Origin: Rhodospirillaceae bacterium
GTDB taxonomy: Bacteria; Pseudomonadota; Alphaproteobacteria; Rickettsiales; UBA3002
NCBI GenBank assembly: GCA_947458525.1
Contig: CANHAG010000120.1
Span: 1 to 5,248, forward strand
DNA length: 5,248 nucleotides
Reading direction: 5' to 3'
Both the position numbers and the translations under genes were made by a program. The notes under the pieces were generated by a model. The model was not told the origin of the DNA, made no database searches, and was given only the letters and a program-made list of their open reading frames with translations. Below are positions 1 to 5,248 of this stretch, piece after piece. Position 1 is the stretch's first letter; every line of letters starts with the position of its first letter.

Positions 1-469
1 CACGAATCCGCTCGATCTGGCCGAGCAGTTATTTGAAGACCGCGACTGGTTATGTGACCGGCCATTTGCAGAAGAACTCGTGGCCGAAGTGCAGTCCGGT
101 TGGTGTAATTACCGCATCTGGTTCACCTGGCAGGCGGATCTCGGGGTGGTAATTTTTACCTGCGCGTTTGATACAAAAATTCCCGAACGGCAGCGGGCGA
201 AGATCTATCCGCTCCTCGCGCGGGTGAATGAGCGGTTACTGCTTGGTCATTTTGATCTGGGCGCAGAAGATGGGGTGGTGATGTTCCGCCACGCCCTGCT
301 GCTGCGCGGTGGTCAGGGTGCAACGCCTGAGCAGATGGAAGATCTGCTCGATATTGCGCTGCAGGAATGTAACCGGTTTTATCCGGCGTTTCAGTCCGTG
401 CTCTGGGGTGGCAACAGCGTGGAAGAAGCGCTTGAAATTGCCCTGCTAGATACGGTGGGCGAGGCGTAA
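1..469 (+). CDS. YbjN domain-containing protein (5' end outside window)
   Basis: Partial gene: the frame is open from the left edge (first full codon at position 2) to a TAA at 467-469, giving 155 visible residues; the true start lies upstream. The protein resembles the YbjN family, which has a type III secretion chaperone-like fold. Family-like stretches are NPLDLAEQLF near the visible start, the SGWCNYRIWFTW strand region, RVNERLLLGHFDL, VMFRHALLLRGG, CNRFYPAFQSVLWGG, and the end ALLDTVGEA. No signal peptide, membrane segment or catalytic motif is visible, so a soluble cytoplasmic protein is likely. The E. coli namesake has been linked to stress and motility regulation, but the biochemical role of the family is not settled and I assign none here. 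The GTG at 80 is an internal valine codon, because family-like sequence continues upstream of it. The gene converges on ftsH across a 57-bp gap. Confidence 0.85.
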   Translation, partial: TNPLDLAEQLFEDRDWLCDRPFAEELVAEVQSGWCNYRIWFTWQADLGVVIFTCAFDTKIPERQRAKIYPLLARVNERLLLGHFDLGAEDGVVMFRHALLLRGGQGATPEQMEDLLDIALQECNRFYPAFQSVLWGGNSVEEALEIALLDTVGEA

Positions 470-505
470 GCATCTGACGGGTGACCAGCGAGGCGGCACC
501 GCAGT

Positions 506-524
506 GCGCGGGGCGGCCCCGTGT
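506..524. terminator. GC-rich hairpin between convergent genes, possible terminator
   Basis: In the 57-bp gap between the YbjN-like gene and ftsH, GGGG at 510-513 pairs with CCCC at 517-520 around a 3-base loop. The stem extends outward by C509-G521 and C507-G523 with two G-T wobbles. No T-run follows on either strand, so this is not a textbook intrinsic terminator. Its place between two converging stop codons suggests a bidirectional transcription end or a 3'-end stabiliser, but that is inference. Confidence 0.3.
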
Positions 525-526
525 CC

Positions 527-2488
527 TCAGTGAATCGTGGTGGTGGAGGAGGAGCTGCTATCCCCCTCACCATCCGCCGGGCGGCGGGTAGAGGGCAGGG
601 AGGATTTAACTGGTTTTTTCTCGGCCTGAGATAACGGATCCGGCCGGGAGATTTTCTCACCCTTCAGCAGCTGTGCGATTTCATCCCCCGTCAGGGTTTC
701 ATATTCAAGCAGGGCTTCAGCCACCATATTCAGCTGGTCGCGGTGGGTGGTCAGAATTTTCGTGGCTGCCGCATGCGCTTCGAGCACGAGGCGCTTGATC
801 TCAGCATCCACCGCCGCCGCCGTCGCTTCCGAGGTGGTACGGCTCATGGCAATGGTCTGGCCGAGGAAAGGCTCGGCCGAATCATTCTGCGTGTAAAGCA
901 CAGGGCCCAGCTTCTCGCTCATGCCCCATTCAGCCACCATCGCGCGGCTGAGTTTGGTGGCGTATTGAATATCGCTTGAGGCACCTGAGGAAACCTTGGC
1001 ATCGCCAAAGACCAGCTCCTCCGCCACGCGCCCACCCATGGCGACGGCCAGATCCGCATACATTTTCTCGCGCTTGTAGGAAAGCTTGTCGGACTCGGGC
1101 AGACGCATCACCATGCCCAGCGCCCGGCCGCGCGGAATAATAGTTGCTTTATGAATCGGGTCGCTGGCCGGATAATGCATCGAGACCACGGCGTGCCCGG
1201 CCTCGTGATAGGCGGTCATGCGTTTTTCTTCGTCGCTCATCACCATGGATTTGCGCTCCACCCCCATCATCACCTTGTCTTTCGCCGCCTCAAGCTCGCG
1301 CATGGTGACCACTTTTTTATCCTGCCGCGCGGCGAGCAGCGCCGCTTCATTCACAAGATTTGCAAGGTCTGCGCCCGAGAAACCGGGCGTGCCGCGGGCG
1401 ATGATTTTCGCATCCACATCCGGCGCGAGGGGCACTTTTTTGAGATGCACATGCAGAATTTTAGTGCGCCCCTCAATATCGGGGTTGGGTACCACAATCT
1501 GCCGGTCAAACCGCCCCGGCCGCAGGAGGGCGGGGTCGAGCACATCCGGCCGGTTGGTGGCGGCAATGAGAATCACCGATTGATTGGCCTCAAACCCGTC
1601 CATCTCCACGAGCAGCTGGTTAAGGGTCTGCTCGCGCTCGTCATTCCCGCCGCCAAGCCCTGCGCCCCGGTGGCGGCCAACCGCATCAATCTCATCAATG
1701 AAAATTATACAGGGCGCGCTTTTCTTGCCCTGTTCGAACATGTCGCGCACACGGCTGGCGCCGACGCCTACAAACATCTCGACAAAATCCGAGCCGGAGA
1801 TGGAGAAAAACGGCACACCCGCCTCCCCCGCAATGGCGCGGGCGAGCAGGGTTTTCCCCGTTCCCGGCGGGCCAACAAGCAGACAGCCGCGCGGAATTTT
1901 TCCGCCCAGCTTTTGAAACTTCTGCGGGTTTTTGAGGAAATCCACAATCTCGGAGAGTTCGTCTTTCGCCTCGTCAATCCCCGCAACATCGGCAAAGGTC
2001 ACGCGATCGCCCTGCTCGGAAAGCAGCCGCGCGCGGGATTTGCCAAAGCCCATCGCCCCGCCGCCCTTGCCCGACTGCATCTGCCGCATGAAGAAAATAT
2101 AGACGCCGATAAGGAGTAAAAACGGCAGCCAGGAGGAAAGAAACATGTTCCAAAAAGAGCTCGCACCGGAATTGCTCGGCGCCGCCGTAATTTTTACGTT
2201 ATGCTCGCGTAACGTATTCACTAGATTCGGGTCGCTGAGCGCCTGAAGTGCAAAGCTTTCGCCATTGCCGAAATGGCCTTGAATCATGGTGCCTTCTTCT
2301 TTGGACTCGCGGATCGTTACATCCGCCACCTCGCCAGACTCCACCTTGCTGATGAATTCCGAATAAGAAAGCCGCGCCGCGCCTGTGCTGGCCGGTTCGG
2401 TCACATTACCCTGAATGAGCCCGGCCACCAGCAGCAGCCCGACCATAATCGCAGCCCAGATCATGATATTTTTGGCAAATGGCGGCAT
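527..2488 (-). CDS. ftsH: ATP-dependent zinc metalloprotease FtsH
   Basis: Membrane-anchored AAA+ protease of 653 residues, complete. It forms hexamers in the inner membrane and degrades misfolded membrane proteins and short-lived cytosolic regulators; in E. coli these include sigma-32 and LpxC. Layout: transmembrane helix at about 8-27, periplasmic domain about 28-115, second transmembrane helix about 116-134, then the AAA+ module. Visible motifs are Walker A GPPGTGKT (206-213), pore-loop FVG (239-241), Walker B IIFIDE (261-266), and the second region of homology from N312 with arginine fingers R323 and R326. The protease domain has HEAGH (428-432) and the probable third zinc ligand D506. 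The tail from about 610 is basic, then rich in Ser and Thr (SSSSSTTT). The ATG at 2488 is preceded by AGGGG nine bases upstream, which fixes the start. It lies 27 bp after tilS and is probably co-transcribed with it, with a possible extra promoter in the tilS end. All key residues are present. Confidence 0.98.
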   Translation of the reverse strand: MPPFAKNIMIWAAIMVGLLLVAGLIQGNVTEPASTGAARLSYSEFISKVESGEVADVTIRESKEEGTMIQGHFGNGESFALQALSDPNLVNTLREHNVKITAAPSNSGASSFWNMFLSSWLPFLLLIGVYIFFMRQMQSGKGGGAMGFGKSRARLLSEQGDRVTFADVAGIDEAKDELSEIVDFLKNPQKFQKLGGKIPRGCLLVGPPGTGKTLLARAIAGEAGVPFFSISGSDFVEMFVGVGASRVRDMFEQGKKSAPCIIFIDEIDAVGRHRGAGLGGGNDEREQTLNQLLVEMDGFEANQSVILIAATNRPDVLDPALLRPGRFDRQIVVPNPDIEGRTKILHVHLKKVPLAPDVDAKIIARGTPGFSGADLANLVNEAALLAARQDKKVVTMRELEAAKDKVMMGVERKSMVMSDEEKRMTAYHEAGHAVVSMHYPASDPIHKATIIPRGRALGMVMRLPESDKLSYKREKMYADLAVAMGGRVAEELVFGDAKVSSGASSDIQYATKLSRAMVAEWGMSEKLGPVLYTQNDSAEPFLGQTIAMSRTTSEATAAAVDAEIKRLVLEAHAAATKILTTHRDQLNMVAEALLEYETLTGDEIAQLLKGEKISRPDPLSQAEKKPVKSSLPSTRRPADGEGDSSSSSTTTIH

Positions 2489-2514
2489 GTGTTTTTTCCC
2501 CTATACGCAAGCGC

Positions 2515-2544
2515 ACTATAACCACCAAAACGGGCTGGCAGCAA
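2515..2544 (-). promoter_or_regulatory. possible internal promoter for ftsH
   Basis: Reading the minus strand, TTGCTG (2544-2539) and TATAGT (2520-2515) are separated by 18 bases. The -10 element matches the sigma-70 consensus at five of six positions and the -35 element at three. A start about seven bases downstream would give a leader of roughly 20 bases that includes the AGGGG ribosome site at 2502-2498. The -10 element overlaps the tilS TAG stop. Separate transcription of ftsH would suit a stress-responsive protease, but this is inferred from sequence only. Confidence 0.3.
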
Positions 2545-3571
2545 GCGGTTTTGCTGGCTGAAACATGCTGTTTCCTCCCATGTTTTGCGCCCGCGTGCGC
2601 GTGATATGGAGTGTGTGGTGGCGTTTTTCAATGCGGCAATGGGCAAGCGTGGCCACGGTGAAGTCCGGCGCGAGGATGGCGGTATAAAGCCGCAAGGTTT
2701 CATGTTTGCGCGGGCGGGTGACGCCGCCGCCAAGCGCGCGAAGCGTATCGGCAAGCAGGCGCGCGGCGATGCTGGCTGGCAGTGCGGCAAAGGCCTTCAG
2801 ATCATAGTCCACCCTATCCGCTCTGAGCGTCACAATGACGCGCGCAGCGGCTTCCGCCTGCGCCTTATCCCGCGCGGCGCGGGTGCGGCCAGCGCTTTCT
2901 GCCTCAGCCAGAAGTTCCGCGCGCGCATCCTCGGTAAGCGTATGGCGTAACGCATTGCGGCGAAATTGAAGATTGCGATTGGTGGGGTCTTCCACCCATG
3001 CGATATTTTTGGCGAGAAGATATTCCACGAGTTGCTGCTTCGAGCATTTCAGCAATGGCCGCAGGAGTCGCACGCCGCTGCGAAGGGAGAGGGCGGCTAT
3101 GCCCGCTGCACCATCCTCGGTATTTCCGCGCTGCTGGTGAAGTGCTACGGTTTCGGCCTGATCTTCCGCATGGTGGGCGACGAGCAGATGCATCACCTCC
3201 GCCTTGCGGCACCAGCCGGTGAGCGCCTCATACCGCGCCTGGCGCGCGCGTGCCATGAGGTTGCCTGTCTTGGCGTGTGGGGATTGCGCAAGCGTAAGTA
3301 TCTCGCAGGCAATGCCCAACGCTTTCATGCGCAGCGCCACTTCCCCTGCTTCTTTTGAAGATTCGGGACGCAGCCGATGATCAACAATGAGTGCGGTGAC
3401 ATTGCCGCCTGCTGCGCGTGCCCAGTCATGGGCAAGCAGGGTGAGTGCCGTGCTGTCCGCCCCGCCTGAAAGCGCCACCGCCAGATGGGGCGCGGGCTCA
3501 AACGGCCCCAGCGCCGCAAGCGCGCTGGAACATTGCGATACAAGCGCTTCAGCGGCAGCCAAGCTGGCCAT
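2516..3571 (-). CDS. tilS: tRNA(Ile)-lysidine synthase TilS
   Basis: Cytoplasmic ATP-dependent ligase that joins lysine to C34 of the CAU-anticodon tRNA-Ile, making lysidine so that the tRNA reads AUA and is charged with isoleucine. With the chosen start it has 351 residues. The N-terminal PP-loop ATPase domain shows SGGADS (35-40), the VDHRLRPES strand and loop (63-71), the GNLMARARQARYEAL helix (103-117), and AHHAEDQAET (132-141). EDPTNRN follows at the end of the catalytic core. A helical, Ala- and Arg-rich C-terminal half ends in the aromatic tail PFWWL. It is shorter than the E. coli enzyme (about 430 residues), as is common in Alphaproteobacteria. The frame is also open to a GTG at 3646 and an ATG at 3616. 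I chose the ATG at 3571 because it leaves a family-typical lead of about 34 residues before SGGADS. No strong ribosome site precedes any of the three. The overlap with cpoB suggests translational coupling. Confidence 0.95.
   Translation of the reverse strand: MASLAAAEALVSQCSSALAALGPFEPAPHLAVALSGGADSTALTLLAHDWARAAGGNVTALIVDHRLRPESSKEAGEVALRMKALGIACEILTLAQSPHAKTGNLMARARQARYEALTGWCRKAEVMHLLVAHHAEDQAETVALHQQRGNTEDGAAGIAALSLRSGVRLLRPLLKCSKQQLVEYLLAKNIAWVEDPTNRNLQFRRNALRHTLTEDARAELLAEAESAGRTRAARDKAQAEAAARVIVTLRADRVDYDLKAFAALPASIAARLLADTLRALGGGVTRPRKHETLRLYTAILAPDFTVATLAHCRIEKRHHTLHITRTRAQNMGGNSMFQPAKPLAASPFWWL
2539..2556. repeat. inverted repeat at the end of tilS, overlapping a possible ftsH -35 element
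   Basis: CAGCAA (2539-2544) and TTGCTG (2551-2556) are perfect 6-base inverted arms around the 6-base spacer GCGGTT. The repeat lies in the last codons of tilS and one arm coincides with the possible -35 element for ftsH. It could be an operator-like site, an RNA hairpin in the tilS-ftsH message, or chance; the arms are short. Confidence 0.4.
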
Positions 3572-4439
3572 ATTCGCGCTGGGCGCGGGTGCGGGTCTCT
3601 GGTGCGCGCGTGCCATATTTGCGGATGAGCTGTTTATATACCACACAGGCCTGATCTTTCTGTTTCAGCGCACCCAGCGACATGCCAAGTTTGAGCAGAT
3701 TATCCGGCGCTTTCTGGCTCTTCGCGTCGGCCTCAAACCCTTTACGGAAACTCTCAGCAGCAGACGCAAATTCCGAACGCACATAATAACTTTCCCCCAG
3801 CCAGTAATAGGCGTTGGCGATGAGTGGGTCGGCCGGGTATTTTTTCACAAATGCCTCGAAACTTTCGCTGGCGGCTGAGAATTTGCGGTCATTCATCAGC
3901 TTGAATGCATAGCTGTAATGCGCATTGGCGCTGGGGAATTTCTGTTTCGTGGTGGTGGTTCCGGATGCTTCCTCCTCTTCCGGCTGGTAGCTGGCGGGAG
4001 AATCCTGCTCTTCGGAAGCTGCCTCTTCGTCGTCATTTCTTTCTTCTGCATCTGTAGATGCGTCTGCTGACTCATCTTCTGCTTCTACCTTTTCCTGCGA
4101 GCGCGCCTCTTGTGTTTTTTCGAGCGCACTCAGGCGAAATTCGACATCTTCGCCAAGTTTCCTGATCTCTTCTGCCTGCCGCTGATTGGCAAACTGCACC
4201 TGCTCTACCTGTCCGCGCAGCGCGCGCATTTCCTCCTGAAGCTGGCCGAGCTGCACCAGAATCTGAGAAGCATTGGCGGGAGACCCGCCCGCTGCGTCAG
4301 CGTTATAGGTCTGGCGCTGCAGGAACTGAAGATCGCGCTCCAGCCGGTCGAGCCGGTCATTCATGGCCGCGTTATCCTGAGCCTGCACCGGCAGGGCAAG
4401 AAGGAGCGTCGCGAGAGCGGCAGGAAAAAAAGCGCGCAT
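3549..4439 (-). CDS. cpoB: Cell division coordinator CpoB (YbgF), TPR protein
   Basis: Periplasmic protein of 296 residues. In E. coli CpoB links the Tol machine to the peptidoglycan synthase PBP1b so that wall synthesis and outer-membrane constriction proceed together. A Sec signal peptide covers residues 1-20, with hydrophobic core ATLLLAL and a likely cleavage site VQA|QD. Residues about 24-110 form a heptad-rich coiled coil (NDRLDRLERDLQFLQRQ, then LGQLQEEMRALRGQVEQV), corresponding to the family trimerisation region. A strongly acidic, low-complexity linker spans about 111-160. Three TPR-like repeats follow, at about 172-205, 208-242 and 245-278, and the protein ends YGQLGCR. The ATG at 4439 is preceded by GGAG seven bases upstream. 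It is first of the cpoB-tilS-ftsH set. The tol-pal genes that often precede it are not adjacent here; a tRNA and a divergent transporter gene occupy that side. Confidence 0.93.
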   Translation of the reverse strand: MRAFFPAALATLLLALPVQAQDNAAMNDRLDRLERDLQFLQRQTYNADAAGGSPANASQILVQLGQLQEEMRALRGQVEQVQFANQRQAEEIRKLGEDVEFRLSALEKTQEARSQEKVEAEDESADASTDAEERNDDEEAASEEQDSPASYQPEEEEASGTTTTKQKFPSANAHYSYAFKLMNDRKFSAASESFEAFVKKYPADPLIANAYYWLGESYYVRSEFASAAESFRKGFEADAKSQKAPDNLLKLGMSLGALKQKDQACVVYKQLIRKYGTRAPETRTRAQREYGQLGCR

Positions 4440-4466
4440 GAGAGAACTCCGTAGGTATTTTCATTG

Positions 4467-4494
4467 ATGCGGCACGATGGCATAACTACCGCAT
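4467..4494. repeat. inverted repeat in the cpoB leader
   Basis: ATGCGG (4467-4472) and CCGCAT (4489-4494) form perfect 6-base arms around a 16-base spacer, lying 28 to 55 bases before the cpoB start. If transcription begins from the possible -10 element at 4507-4502, the message would start almost exactly at the outer edge of this repeat, forming a 5'-terminal stem. A role as an operator or message stabiliser is possible, but the arms are short enough to be chance. Confidence 0.35.
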
Positions 4495-4501
4495 GATTAT
4501 T

Positions 4502-4529
4502 GTTATAGAGCAATAGCGGTTCCCGCCAT
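4502..4529 (-). promoter_or_regulatory. possible promoter for cpoB-tilS-ftsH
   Basis: Reading the minus strand, TATAAC (4507-4502) matches the -10 consensus at five of six positions; the best -35 partner, ATGGCG (4529-4524) at 16 bases, is weak. An alternative is TTGCCC (4572-4567) with GATGAT (4549-4544) at 17-base spacing, which would give a leader of about 100 bases. A promoter must lie somewhere in this divergent gap to serve cpoB, but the exact position is uncertain. Confidence 0.3.
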
Positions 4530-4531
4530 TT

Positions 4532-4560
4532 TTGCAAATGCCTATCATCTTTTGTATAAA
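4532..4560 (+). promoter_or_regulatory. possible sigma-70 promoter for tRNA-Gly, upstream copy
   Basis: TTGCAA (4532-4537) and TATAAA (4555-4560) are separated by 17 bases, with four of six and five of six consensus matches. This is the best-looking promoter in the divergent gap. A start near 4567 would give a tRNA precursor leader of about 70 bases. Confidence 0.45.
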
Positions 4561-4582
4561 AATGAAGGGCAAGAAGCACCGG

Positions 4583-4610
4583 TTGCGCGCTGCGCACGCT
4601 GTGTTATAGA
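4583..4610 (+). promoter_or_regulatory. possible promoter for tRNA-Gly, proximal copy
   Basis: TTGCGC (4583-4588) and TATAGA (4605-4610) are separated by 16 bases. A start near 4617 would leave a leader of about 20 bases before the tRNA. The -35 element falls in a small GC palindrome, TGCGC-gct-GCGCA (4584-4596). It is weaker than the candidate just upstream; the two could act in tandem. Confidence 0.35.
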
Positions 4611-4617
4611 CTGATTC

Positions 4618-4634
4618 TGCCGATGTAAACGGCA
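4618..4634 (+). repeat. small hairpin in the tRNA-Gly 5' leader
   Basis: TGCCG (4618-4622) and CGGCA (4630-4634) are perfect 5-base inverted arms around a 7-base loop, ending three bases before the tRNA. It could form a stem just ahead of the RNase P cleavage point. No T-run follows, so it does not look like a terminator. Confidence 0.4.
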
Positions 4635-4637
4635 AAC

Positions 4638-4711
4638 GCGGGTGTAGCTTAATGGTAAAGTTCCAGCCTTCCAAGCTGGCTACGTGGGTTCGATTCCCAT
4701 CACCCGCTCCA
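4638..4711 (+). tRNA. tRNA-Gly (anticodon UCC)
   Basis: A complete cloverleaf can be folded by eye. The acceptor arm is GCGGGTG (4638-4644) with CACCCGC (4701-4707), seven of seven pairs. The D arm is GCTT with AAGT around a loop containing GG. The anticodon stem CCAGC (4663-4667) pairs with GCTGG (4675-4679), enclosing the loop CTTCCAA with anticodon TCC at 4670-4672. The T arm is GTGGG (4684-4688) with CCCAT (4696-4700) around TTCGATT. The discriminator is T4708 and the CCA end is encoded (4709-4711). It reads the glycine codons GGA and GGG. It lies just 16 bp before the transporter start codon, so the two may share a transcript. Confidence 0.97.
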
Positions 4712-4727
4712 TCATCTTAAGAGCCCT

Positions 4728-5248
4728 ATGCCGCATTCTGATTTCCACGCCCATAGTACCAGTATCGCGCCCGAGCGGCGCGGCGCGGTGTATGAGGAAC
4801 AGGCGCGGCTGATGCGGCTTGCGACCGTCGCCTCGGTGACGATCGCCATGGCGCTCGTACTGCTCAAGGCGGTGGCGTGGTGGCTTTCGGATTCGCTGGC
4901 CATGCTTTCCTCTCTTACCGATTCCTTTTTTGATGTGCTGACATCGCTAATGAATTTTATTGCCCTGCGTTATGCGCTCAAGCCTGCGGATGATGATCAC
5001 CGGTTCGGCCATACCCGGATTGAGGATATTGTCGGGCTTGCGCAATGCGCCTTCATCATGGCGTCGATGCTGATTATCATTCTGCAATCCGCCGAGCGGT
5101 TGAGCAATCCCGTACCGCTCGAACATGGCCGGCTGGGCATTATGGTTTCCCTCATTGCCATGGGGGCGACGGCGCTGCTGGTGGCTTTCCAGACCTATGT
5201 AGCACGGCGCACCAGATCCCTCATCGTGGCGGCGGATCGGCTGCATTA
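4728..5248 (+). CDS. Cation diffusion facilitator transporter, FieF-like (3' end outside window)
   Basis: Partial gene: 173 residues are visible before the right edge. It resembles CDF-family inner-membrane antiporters that export Zn2+, Fe2+ or similar ions in exchange for protons. Hydrophobic segments lie at about 31-53, 56-80, 102-121 and 134-157. The FieF site A aspartates appear as D65 and D69 in LTDSFFD. The cytoplasmic site B pattern D-x2-H-x3-H is present as D88, H91 and H95 in DDDHRFGH. The last visible residue, H173 in AADRLH, aligns with the third site A ligand of FieF; the fourth would lie just past the edge. The soluble C-terminal domain is not visible, so metal specificity cannot be judged. 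The N-terminal 28 residues are polar with a few histidines (H3, H7, H9); an alternative start at M29 would remove them. The ATG at 4728 is preceded by AAGAG at short spacing. Confidence 0.92.
   Translation, partial: MPHSDFHAHSTSIAPERRGAVYEEQARLMRLATVASVTIAMALVLLKAVAWWLSDSLAMLSSLTDSFFDVLTSLMNFIALRYALKPADDDHRFGHTRIEDIVGLAQCAFIMASMLIIILQSAERLSNPVPLEHGRLGIMVSLIAMGATALLVAFQTYVARRTRSLIVAADRLH

Noticed and set aside
1151..2119. 322-codon open frame on the plus strand, opposite ftsH, rich in histidine
   Set aside because: It lies wholly antisense to the unmistakable AAA+ and protease coding region; the His-rich composition is a by-product of high-GC codons read from the other strand. No recognisable family or ribosome site.
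2585..3358. Plus-strand open frames opposite tilS (2585-2950 and 2966-3358)
   Set aside because: They are antisense to intact TilS motifs and show no family resemblance, so they are shadows of the real gene.
4020..4110. Pyrimidine-rich TCT/TCG-like repeats on the plus strand as a DNA repeat or CRISPR-like array
   Set aside because: They are Glu, Asp and Ser codons of the CpoB linker read on the opposite strand; there is no regular repeat-spacer period.
4361..4674. Small minus-strand open frames in the divergent gap (4361-4597 and 4486-4674)
   Set aside because: They overlap the cpoB start, the promoter region and the tRNA, have no recognisable protein features, and are better explained as chance.
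4638..4711. tRNA-Gly as an integration site for a mobile element
   Set aside because: No integrase gene, no repeat of the tRNA 3' end elsewhere in the window, and the next gene starts within 16 bp.
4712..4727. Metal-sensing riboswitch or operator between the tRNA and the transporter gene
   Set aside because: Only 16 bp are available, too short for any known riboswitch, and no inverted repeat is seen.

Overview
This is a 5.2-kb piece of an alphaproteobacterial chromosome. The evidence is the minus-strand order cpoB(ybgF)-tilS-ftsH, an arrangement known from Alphaproteobacteria, together with the moderately high G+C, strong GC bias at third codon positions, and the style of the FtsH, TilS and YbjN-like proteins. 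I cannot name the order or genus from this sequence alone.

Layout from left to right. (1) Positions 1-469, plus strand: the 3' part of a YbjN-domain protein gene, cut by the left edge. (2) A 57-bp convergent gap holding a GC-rich hairpin. (3) Positions 527-2488, minus strand: ftsH, complete. (4) Positions 2516-3571, minus strand: tilS, complete. (5) Positions 3549-4439, minus strand: cpoB (ybgF), complete. These three are transcribed in the order cpoB, tilS, ftsH. The cpoB and tilS reading frames overlap by 23 bp, and tilS and ftsH are 27 bp apart. (6) Positions 4440-4637: an AT-richer divergent intergenic region with plausible promoters on both strands. (7) Positions 4638-4711, plus strand: a tRNA-Gly gene (anticodon UCC) with encoded CCA. 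(8) Positions 4728-5248, plus strand: the 5' part of a cation diffusion facilitator (FieF-like) transporter gene, cut by the right edge only 16 bp after it begins downstream of the tRNA.

Functionally this is a housekeeping region. CpoB is a periplasmic coordinator of outer-membrane constriction and peptidoglycan synthesis. TilS makes lysidine in the tRNA-Ile that reads AUA. FtsH is the membrane-anchored AAA+ zinc protease for quality control. The CDF protein exports divalent metal ions, and the tRNA reads glycine GGA/GGG codons. All catalytic and metal-binding motifs that should lie inside the window are intact, and no frameshift is evident.

I found no mobile element, CRISPR array, toxin or defence system, or other evidently new system. 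The points worth a second look are modest: an inverted repeat overlapping a possible internal ftsH promoter, an inverted repeat near the predicted 5' end of the cpoB transcript, possible tandem promoters and a leader hairpin before the tRNA, tight tRNA-to-CDF spacing, the acidic linker of CpoB, and a divergent stretch in TilS.
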